64,000 nucleotides of DNA, taken from contig JBBSUC010000020.1 of the NCBI GenBank assembly GCA_038235275.1, positions 23,569-87,568 on the forward strand, given 5' to 3'. Shown in pieces: positions 57,972-64,000 of the stretch (position 1 is the stretch's first letter; every line of letters starts with the position of its first letter). The translations under genes and the position numbers were made by a program. This DNA comes from Persicitalea sp038235275 (GTDB taxonomy: Bacteria; Bacteroidota; Bacteroidia; Cytophagales; Spirosomataceae). The notes beneath the pieces are model-generated. The model saw only the letters and a list, made by a program, of their open reading frames with translations, was not told where the DNA came from and did not search any database.

Positions 57972-60215
57972 ATGAAAAATACCGAAACACTTCCCGTAAC
58001 GGGAATGTCATGCGCGGCTTGCGCCGTTAGTGTGGAATCCATGTTGAAAAATACGGCGGGCGTCAATGGCGCGGCTGTGAACTACGCTAATCAATCCGTA
58101 AATGTAGACTTTGACCCTGCGCAGGTTAGCCTTGCCGATTTAGACGTAGTCTTGCAAGGTATCGGCTACGGCTTGCTACTGGAAACGGAAGAGGACGACG
58201 CGCAAGCGAAGCAGCAGGAAATCCAGAAAGCGCATTACCGGCAAATCAGGCACCGGACCATTGGCGCTGGCGCGCTGGCCCTGCCCGTGATGGTGTTGGG
58301 GATGTTTTTCATGGATTTGCCTTACGCCAACTACATTATGTTGGCGTTGACGCTGACCGTGCTGGTGTTTTTTGGCAAAGATTTCTTCGTCAACGCCTGG
58401 AAGCAGGCTCGTCACGGCAAGGCGAACATGGACACGCTGGTCGCACTCAGCACAGGAATTGCTTTTTTGTTCAGCACGTTCAATACTTTTTTTCCTGAGT
58501 ACTGGTACGCGCGTGGTATGGAACCACACGTCTATTTCGAGGCGGCTGCCATCATCGTTTTCTTCATTTTATTGGGCAAACTGCTGGAAGAACGCGCCAA
58601 ATCCAATACTTCCGACGCCCTCAGAAAACTGATGAACTTACAGCCCAAGCTGGTGCGGGTAAGGCGCGACGGGCAGGAGCAGGAAATCGACACTAAAGAA
58701 GTGCGCATCGGCGACGAAGTCATCATCCGCTCGGGCGAGAAAATTCCGGTGGACGGGCAAGTGCTTTCCGGTAGTTCCTTCGTGGACGAAAGCCTGATGA
58801 CGGGTGAGCCACTCCCCGCCGAGAAAACATCGGGTGCCGAGGTATTCGCCGGTACCATCAACCAGCAGGGAAGTTTCAGTTTCCGGGCCGAGAAGGTGGG
58901 CAAACAGACCGTGCTGGCCCAAATCATCCGCACCGTACAGGAAGCGCAGGGCAGCAAAGCCCCCGTGCAGCGGCTGGTAGACAAAATCGCCGGGATCTTT
59001 GTACCCGTTGTGCTGGGGATTGCGGTGCTTACGTTCGTGATTTGGTTACTCGTCGGCGGCGAGAACGCCCTAACCCACGCATTGCTTACCTCCGTATCGG
59101 TACTGGTAATTGCCTGTCCGTGCGCATTGGGACTGGCCACGCCCACGGCTATTATGGTCGGGGTGGGCAAAGGCGCCGAGAATAACATCCTTATCCGTGA
59201 CGCGGAGAGCCTGGAAACAGCCCACAAAGTGGACGCCGTGGTACTGGATAAAACCGGAACGCTGACGGAAGGCAGGCCGGAGGTGGTGGGGTGGTTCTGG
59301 GAAGGAGAGGAGGAAGGGAGGAAGAACCGGGCTGGCGCACCAGGAAGGGAGGATCACTATGCAACGGCGGTTCGAGCGATTGAGCGTCGTTCGGAGCATC
59401 CGTTAGGACAAGCAATTGCGGCTTCGGAGCTGGATGGTGATTTGGTGAAAGTAGAAAGCTTTGAATCGGTGACGGGAAGCGGGGTGATGGGTGTGGTGGA
59501 TGGAGAGAAATATGTGATTGGTACGCCCGGTTTTTTACAAAATCAAGGAATTGAACTTGATTCAGAACTAACTAAACTCAGCGCGGAACTGCGCGGCAAA
59601 GCACAAACGGTCATCGGCGTTGGGTGGGAGGGGAGGCAAATCGCCCTGATCGCCTTGGCCGACCAACTGAAAACTACTTCTGCCGCTGCGGTCGCGCTTT
59701 TGCAGAAACAAAATATTGAAGTCTATATGCTCACGGGCGACAACGCCCAAACCGCCGCCCAGGTCGCGAAAGAAGTGGGTTTGCAGCACTTCAAGGCCGA
59801 AGTGAAGCCGCAGGACAAAATGGATTTTGTAAAAAAACTGCAAGCCGAAGGGAAAACCGTGGCGATGGTTGGCGACGGCATCAATGATTCACAAGCCCTG
59901 GCGCAAGCCGACCTTAGCGTGGCGATGGGACGCGGTTCCGACGTAGCGATGGACGTCGCCAAGATGACGCTCATTACTTCCGATCTGCTGGCTTTGCCCA
60001 AGGCACTGAAACTTTCCCGCCGCACGGTGGCGACCATCCGGCAGAATCTTTTCTGGGCGTTTATCTACAATTTAATCGGCATTCCGCTGGCGGCGGGAAT
60101 ACTTTATCCAATAAATGGATTTTTATTAAACCCTATGATTGCCGGGGCGGCGATGGCGCTTAGTTCGGTGTCGGTAGTGACGAATAGCTTGCGGCTGCGG
60201 GGATTGAAGTTGTGA
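57972..60215 (+). CDS. copA: Copper-translocating P-type ATPase
   Basis: A 747-residue P1B-type ATPase exporting Cu+. One N-terminal metal-binding domain has GMSCAAC with C14 and C17; the membrane site is C382-P-C384 in IACPCALGLATP; the phosphorylation site is D426 in LDKTGTLTEG; SEHPLG and MVGDGINDSQAL are also present. Between DKTGT and the HP motif lies an unusual Glu/Gly/Arg-rich insert (EEEGRKNRAGAPGRED). The ATG at 57972 is used rather than the frame start at 57939. No copZ or regulator is adjacent. Confidence 0.95.
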   Translation: MKNTETLPVTGMSCAACAVSVESMLKNTAGVNGAAVNYANQSVNVDFDPAQVSLADLDVVLQGIGYGLLLETEEDDAQAKQQEIQKAHYRQIRHRTIGAGALALPVMVLGMFFMDLPYANYIMLALTLTVLVFFGKDFFVNAWKQARHGKANMDTLVALSTGIAFLFSTFNTFFPEYWYARGMEPHVYFEAAAIIVFFILLGKLLEERAKSNTSDALRKLMNLQPKLVRVRRDGQEQEIDTKEVRIGDEVIIRSGEKIPVDGQVLSGSSFVDESLMTGEPLPAEKTSGAEVFAGTINQQGSFSFRAEKVGKQTVLAQIIRTVQEAQGSKAPVQRLVDKIAGIFVPVVLGIAVLTFVIWLLVGGENALTHALLTSVSVLVIACPCALGLATPTAIMVGVGKGAENNILIRDAESLETAHKVDAVVLDKTGTLTEGRPEVVGWFWEGEEEGRKNRAGAPGREDHYATAVRAIERRSEHPLGQAIAASELDGDLVKVESFESVTGSGVMGVVDGEKYVIGTPGFLQNQGIELDSELTKLSAELRGKAQTVIGVGWEGRQIALIALADQLKTTSAAAVALLQKQNIEVYMLTGDNAQTAAQVAKEVGLQHFKAEVKPQDKMDFVKKLQAEGKTVAMVGDGINDSQALAQADLSVAMGRGSDVAMDVAKMTLITSDLLALPKALKLSRRTVATIRQNLFWAFIYNLIGIPLAAGILYPINGFLLNPMIAGAAMALSSVSVVTNSLRLRGLKL

Positions 60216-60236
60216 AAGGGTACCGAATGATTTCGA

Positions 60237-61106
60237 TCACTTGAAAACTTCTCGCGCTAGAAAACCCTCAATCGTCGCCCTCCCTTCCAAATACCCCAGC
60301 GATTGCAAAAAGGCATCCGTTTTCAGCACCGTATCCTTAAAGCTATCCAGGTTTTTATAGTTGAAAAAACCGTGCGGCTGTCCTTCGTACAGAAACAAAT
60401 CACAGCGTCCGCCCATTGCTTCCACTTTTTTCTGATACGCTTTGGCTGTAGCTACCGGAACGAGGTTATCTTTCGTACCCAAGAAAAAAACGGTGGGCGG
60501 TGATTTCTTTTTATCAAGATTGTGGAAAGGCGAGAACTCCGGGTAGCGTTCACCGATGCGCTCGTAACCGTAGCCTTCCGGGCCGTTGTCGATCACGGGG
60601 TTATAAAGTACCAAGGCTTGAGGAACGGCACTCACGTTCAAGTCGTCGGCGGAGTCGTCCAGGCCGGGTAGCAGGGCCGTGGCAGCGGCTACGTGGCCTC
60701 CGGCTGAGCCGCCCGAGGCCACGATGCGATCGGGGTCTACGCCCAGCAGTTTGGCGTGGGCGCGGACGTAGCGCATGGCCGACTTGCCGTCTTCTACCGA
60801 TTTGAACGGCGGAGTACCGTGCCGATTCTTGACTCGGTAGTCGGCTTCGATGGTGATCATACCTCGGCTGGCGAAGTAGCGGGCATGGGGCGTGAATTGG
60901 CCGATGTTGCCATTCACCCAACCGCCGCCGAAGAAGAAAATGATGGTCGGATAAGCTTTGCCGGGTTGGTAGTCAGGCGGGTAGTTGACCTCCATCCGCA
61001 GTTCGGTACTGTCGATCTTTTTGTAGATCAGTTCGAGCGTATTCTGGGCGTAGGTGGTCGTCGCCAGGGCCACCAGAATGAGGAGAAGAGTCAGTTTTGC
61101 TTTCAT
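60237..61106 (-). CDS. Secreted alpha/beta hydrolase (BD-FAE/acetyl-esterase-like)
   Basis: A 289-residue enzyme with a signal peptide (MKAKLTLLLILVALATTTYA-Q). The oxyanion region reads IIFFFGGGWVNG, a variant of HGGGW; the nucleophile is in ASGGSAGGHVAAA; D is in FFLGTKDNLVPV and the catalytic His in EGQPHGFFNY. Relatives remove acetyl or feruloyl groups from plant polysaccharides. The ATG at 61106 is used; a TTG at 61118 is in frame. It lies 21 bp after the enolase-superfamily gene and is surely co-transcribed with it. Confidence 0.9.
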   Translation of the reverse strand: MKAKLTLLLILVALATTTYAQNTLELIYKKIDSTELRMEVNYPPDYQPGKAYPTIIFFFGGGWVNGNIGQFTPHARYFASRGMITIEADYRVKNRHGTPPFKSVEDGKSAMRYVRAHAKLLGVDPDRIVASGGSAGGHVAAATALLPGLDDSADDLNVSAVPQALVLYNPVIDNGPEGYGYERIGERYPEFSPFHNLDKKKSPPTVFFLGTKDNLVPVATAKAYQKKVEAMGGRCDLFLYEGQPHGFFNYKNLDSFKDTVLKTDAFLQSLGYLEGRATIEGFLAREVFK

Positions 61107-61127
61107 TCTTTTGTTCAAAAAGGTATT

Positions 61128-62381
61128 CTACAAGATTTTTTCTGCTTTATCCCAAATGCCATCGTCGTATTCGATTCCCAGTCCACTGCGCCTGGGAATA
61201 GCTACCCTGCCGTCTTTAACCCCGATTCCTGAATGCCAGGATGGCGGTTTCTCGCCAATGTTGTATACCAATTCCTGCAAACCAAACAAATTACCCGCCA
61301 ACGCCGCCACCTGCCAGTAGGGTCCAATAAGCGGGTCGGCCTTGGGCGAGTGCGGTGCGAAGCCCTTACCGCCGTACACGCGGGCAATTTCCGACACCTG
61401 CAGGGCGCGCAGGATACCGCCGTTGTAGTAGAGGTCGGGTTGCAGGATGTCGTACACGTCGGTCTGCGCCAGTCGGCGGAAGCGGTAGGTGCTGGTGTCC
61501 TGTTCGCCGCCCGCCAGTTTTAATTTGGTGAGCGTTTTGCAAACTAGCCGAGTGCCTTCCTCGTCTTCGAAGTTACAGGGTTCCTCGAATATCTCCACGC
61601 CATAGTCTTCCAGCAAGCGGCCGATTTCGATGCCCTCTTTTGGGGTGTACGAGCCGTTGGCGTCGGCGTAGACGGTGAGGTCGTCGCCCAGTTTTTTCCG
61701 TACCATCGGGACCAATTTTCGGGTTTGGGCGTCGTTCTCGGGCGTGTTCATCATCCGTCCACCGACCTTAATTTTGACACCCCTGGCACCGGTGGCGGCT
61801 AATTTCTCCAAAAGCGTGTCGGCAATTTTAGCCGGATCGCCCTCGCGATTGAAGTCGGAGATGTACACGCCGTAGTCGTGGCGGACGGGTTGTCCTAACA
61901 AATCGTACACGGGCTTTTGTGCCATTTTTCCCAACAAATCCCAAACCGCAATCTCGACCGAGCCGATGCAGTTCCAAAGTGGCATCCCGGCGTACTTATA
62001 ATTGCTGTCGAGGCGGTAGGCGTTGTCGGCCAATTGCGGCAGCGTTCGGGCGTCTTTTCCCACAAAGTATGGAATCACTAACCCTTTGAGCAGTGAGGTT
62101 AGGTTTTGCATCCGGGCGTTGCACTGCGTGATGCCCTTCGTGCCGTCTTCGGCGGTCACGACCAGCATCAGTTCTCCCTGAGTTTTAAGCAATTCGACGG
62201 AGCGAATTTTTATGGGTATTTGGAAAACCTTAGTGAGGTTGGGGAGAGGCCAGGTGGGGAAATCTTCACGGTTGATTTGTTCTTGTTCAGAGCCATGAAT
62301 CGTGGATAAGGCCATCAAGCCCAAAGAATTTTGCAAGAATTTTTTACGGGACAGGCTCGTTTTGAACGGAAGTTTGACCAT
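61128..62381 (-). CDS. Mandelate racemase/muconate-lactonizing-type enolase-superfamily protein
   Basis: A 417-residue protein. The N-terminus (LSRKKFLQNSLGLMALSTI) looks like an export signal of the Tat-like or Sec type. The barrel shows the catalytic lysine region ARGVKIKVGGRM, metal ligands in VYADANGSYTPKEG, FEEPCNFEDEEG and LAGGEQDTSTYRF, and the late PHSPKADPLIGPYW. It would abstract a proton next to a carboxylate, as in sugar-acid dehydration. The ATG at 62381 is chosen. With the hydrolase 21 bp downstream it probably serves breakdown of a decorated sugar acid. Confidence 0.88.
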   Translation of the reverse strand: MVKLPFKTSLSRKKFLQNSLGLMALSTIHGSEQEQINREDFPTWPLPNLTKVFQIPIKIRSVELLKTQGELMLVVTAEDGTKGITQCNARMQNLTSLLKGLVIPYFVGKDARTLPQLADNAYRLDSNYKYAGMPLWNCIGSVEIAVWDLLGKMAQKPVYDLLGQPVRHDYGVYISDFNREGDPAKIADTLLEKLAATGARGVKIKVGGRMMNTPENDAQTRKLVPMVRKKLGDDLTVYADANGSYTPKEGIEIGRLLEDYGVEIFEEPCNFEDEEGTRLVCKTLTKLKLAGGEQDTSTYRFRRLAQTDVYDILQPDLYYNGGILRALQVSEIARVYGGKGFAPHSPKADPLIGPYWQVAALAGNLFGLQELVYNIGEKPPSWHSGIGVKDGRVAIPRRSGLGIEYDDGIWDKAEKIL

Positions 62382-62533
62382 AAAACAAAAAGCAAAGAAA
62401 GTTCGATTCCTACGCTTTTTTATAAAACTCGACACACAAAGCCCCACGCGCTCACTTTTCTTACTCAGGCAATATTTGGAATATTCCCTTTTTTACTAAT
62501 CTTTACTCCTTCAACCAAAATTGCTATTCCCTT

Positions 62534-62686
62534 ATGCCCACCACTACCCTCAACACCCCCTGAGTGGAATCTCCCTTTTTCGAGCAGGAAATAGACCAGG
62601 CGGACTATGATGCCGAAATCAAAGAACTCATCCGACGCTACGCCGAGGATGGCCATCGAACGGATTTCTATCCAAAAAATAATTAA
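62534..62686 (+). pseudogene. Nonsense-interrupted small ORF
   Basis: From the ATG at 62534 the frame reads MPTTTLNTP, meets TGA at 62561, and continues without a shift as VESPFFEQEIDQADYDAEIK up to TAA at 62686. The part after the stop (then ELIRRYAEDGHRTDFYPKNN) is clearly protein-like, so this is either a small gene broken by a premature stop or a short gene starting at the GTG at 62564. No family is recognised. Confidence 0.45.
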
Positions 62687-62837
62687 CATCGCCACCGGGA
62701 AGGAAGTGAAGAGCCAGTATCTGGATAAAGACATTAACCACATCGGCTACTCCTATAAACTATATCTGCCTGCCGGACTCATGCGATCGCTGGTGCCGCC
62801 AGGCGTGCGGCAGTGGGTCAAAAGGTTGAGAGGCTAA
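62607..62837 (+). CDS. Hypothetical small ORF overlapping the pseudogene
   Basis: A 76-codon frame; the more credible start is the internal ATG at 62649, giving MAIERISIQKIINIATGKEV and later INHIGYSYKLYLPAG. The C-terminal part (RSLVPPGVRQWVKRLRG) is basic. It overlaps the interrupted ORF in another frame and runs up to the integrase fragment. It may itself be a remnant; no family is recognised. Confidence 0.3.
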   Translation: MMPKSKNSSDATPRMAIERISIQKIINIATGKEVKSQYLDKDINHIGYSYKLYLPAGLMRSLVPPGVRQWVKRLRG

Positions 62838-62947
62838 TATTGGGCTATAATGATTTAAAAACTACTTTGCGGTATACCCATGTAAGCAAGCGAACGCTCG
62901 ATGCAATCAGAAGCCCATTTGATTCCTTGAATCTGTCGCAAGAATGA
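62834..62947 (+). pseudogene. C-terminal remnant of a tyrosine recombinase
   Basis: The frame reads LILGYNDLKTTLRYTHVSKR, then TLDAIRSPFDSL, ending at TGA 62945-62947. This is the last catalytic box of phage/transposon integrases (LLGHxxIKTTxxYTHVS), with H changed to Y in LGYND and the nucleophilic tyrosine in RYTHVS. Nothing upstream in frame matches the rest of an integrase, so only the tail remains. Confidence 0.68.
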
Positions 62948-63107
62948 CCCCAATAGGGGCATCGAAACAAAATCAGTATATCTGACAATACAAAAAGTAC
63001 GACATTAAAAATACAGCAAAAAAGAAGAATAATACCACAGCTATTTAAAAAGTACTGCAAAACTTTCGTATATACAGGAGTTGGCGGCAATAAACAGATA
63101 CCTTACA

Positions 63108-63845
63108 ATGAGCATTTCACCTTCGACTTTATTTCATTTTACGAACAAACAAGGCTTAAATGGAATATTGAAAGACAATTTCAAATTAAAATTTTGTCTT
63201 GAAAAATTACCAAATGGAAAACATAATGGCAGAATTGCTATCCCAATGGTTTCTTTTTGTGACATTAAAATATCTGAAATTGTAGAACACATAACAAAAT
63301 ATGGACAATATGGGATTGGATTAAGCAAAACATGGGCAATTGACAAAGGACTTTCACCAGTCTTTTATCAAAGCTTAAACTCGTCCTTTTCAGTCGGACT
63401 TAAAACAAAATTGAGCGACATTCTTCTTACTAACAACGACGACAATGCAATTGACATAATGTTTGACTTTTTAAGACTTTCCAAAGAATACGAAGGGAAA
63501 CTTGTCCGCAATGGCAAAACTATTAATGAGGCTTATAGATATGCGGACGAAAGAGAATGGAGGTACATTCCAAAGCTTAACAAAAACCGGGCATTTCCTG
63601 ATTTTCTATTGGAGGAAGATTACAACTCGCCAGAAAAAAAGCAAAGTGCAAATCGAAAGTTGTCAAACGAGAGACTTTTCTTTAATGCAAACGAAATAAT
63701 GTATTTAATTGTAAAAAATGACGATGACATTAGTGAACTTATTTCGCATATTAGAACCGTTAAAGGAAAAAATTATTCTATGGACGAGATTGACAGGCTT
63801 ACAACAAGAATTATAACTTGCGAAAGGATAATCAATGACTTCTAA
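63108..63845 (+). CDS. AbiGi-family abortive-infection (antitoxin-like) protein
   Basis: A 245-residue protein from MSISPSTLFHFTNKQGLNGI. Family landmarks: LFHFTN at the start, IPMVSFCDIKISEIVEHITK, YGQYGIGLSKTWAIDKGLSPVFY and ADEREWRYIP. AbiGi is the antitoxin-like half of the lactococcal AbiG phage-defence pair; the partner AbiGii is not visible upstream and may lie past the right edge. The gene is much more AT-rich than the genome around it and follows an integrase remnant, so it was probably acquired horizontally. The ATG at 63108 is preferred to a TTG at 63081. Confidence 0.78.
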   Translation: MSISPSTLFHFTNKQGLNGILKDNFKLKFCLEKLPNGKHNGRIAIPMVSFCDIKISEIVEHITKYGQYGIGLSKTWAIDKGLSPVFYQSLNSSFSVGLKTKLSDILLTNNDDNAIDIMFDFLRLSKEYEGKLVRNGKTINEAYRYADEREWRYIPKLNKNRAFPDFLLEEDYNSPEKKQSANRKLSNERLFFNANEIMYLIVKNDDDISELISHIRTVKGKNYSMDEIDRLTTRIITCERIINDF

Positions 63846-63941
63846 CTTTACTGCCGCCATACTGTACCCTACTAAAAATATGAGAAGAAACGGGAAAATC
63901 GGATTTTTGTAGTTCCGCAACTCCAATCCTCCTTTTTTCCC

Positions 63942-64000
63942 GTGAAGCAAAGCCTCATCGACGAAATTACGAACGTTCTCCAAAAAGTGCCAATTGTAGA
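63942..64000 (+). CDS. Possible start of a gene cut by the right edge
   Basis: An open frame from a GTG at 63942 reads VKQSLIDEITNVLQKVPIV and runs off the window. It looks protein-like (amphipathic helix), but only 19 codons are visible and the start is uncertain. It could be a partner of the AbiGi-family gene or an unrelated gene. Confidence 0.28.
   Translation, partial: MKQSLIDEITNVLQKVPIV

Overview
The window looks like chromosomal DNA of a Bacteroidota bacterium, most likely a Cytophagales/Spirosomataceae-type organism. Reasons: promoter boxes of the TAnnTTTG type, almost no Shine-Dalgarno sequences, a Bacteroidota-style bifunctional HisB, a TonB-type outer-membrane beta-barrel protein with a regulatory-like N-terminal domain, DUF2723 and GSCFA proteins, LytTR signalling, and a 920-residue Orn/Lys/Arg decarboxylase. 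No rRNA, tRNA or CRISPR array was recognised. The family level is an inference from protein flavour only.

Layout. 0-4.8 kb (minus strand): an edge-truncated SulP transporter with a beta-carbonic anhydrase, two small proteins, then a tandem run nuoA - lpxR-like - hisB. 4.9-11.1 kb: an accessory block of mostly unknown genes, with an XRE repressor-like protein, a PIN-domain protein overlapping its upstream partner, a Vsr endonuclease, a RuvB helicase and a possible HEPN-like protein. Four plus-strand units in the block carry the identical -7 box TATATTTG. 11.2-20.8 kb: a membrane protein/GNAT pair, a LytS/LytR-type two-component system divergent from a large outer-membrane receptor and a YceI protein, a 120-bp MITE-like element with target duplication, sucC and a LolD-like ATPase. 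20.8-29.2 kb: a GH16 lipoprotein, a GSCFA protein, a DUF2723 membrane protein, a NatAB-like ABC exporter and a small membrane protein.

29.4-39.4 kb: a metabolic neighbourhood of ATP-grasp ligase, Orn/Lys/Arg decarboxylase, nitrilase-type amidohydrolase and class III aminotransferase on the minus strand, divergent from a C45-type Ntn hydrolase and a dicarboxylate/amino-acid symporter. Together they suggest polyamine or amine-conjugate metabolism. 39.5-40.7 kb: an AT-rich cassette of three small genes, including a TIR/NDT-like protein, lying between two symporter paralogues. 41.1-62.4 kb: mainly housekeeping and stress genes (DJ-1/PfpI, di-haem peroxidase, an Rrf2-type regulator with an ScdA/RIC iron-sulfur repair protein, ClpB, PheS, RadA, a CopA-type ATPase) plus sensor, lactonase, esterase and enolase-superfamily genes. 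62.5-64 kb: degraded mobile DNA (a nonsense-interrupted ORF and the tail of a tyrosine recombinase) followed by an AT-rich AbiGi-family gene, so a second accessory/defence spot starts at the right edge.

Intergenic DNA is rich in short repeats: hairpin REP-like units, GC-rich inserts flanked by 6-9 bp direct repeats, 7-8 bp tandem repeats and strong bidirectional terminators. All functional assignments come from reading translated sequences by eye; no database search was run.
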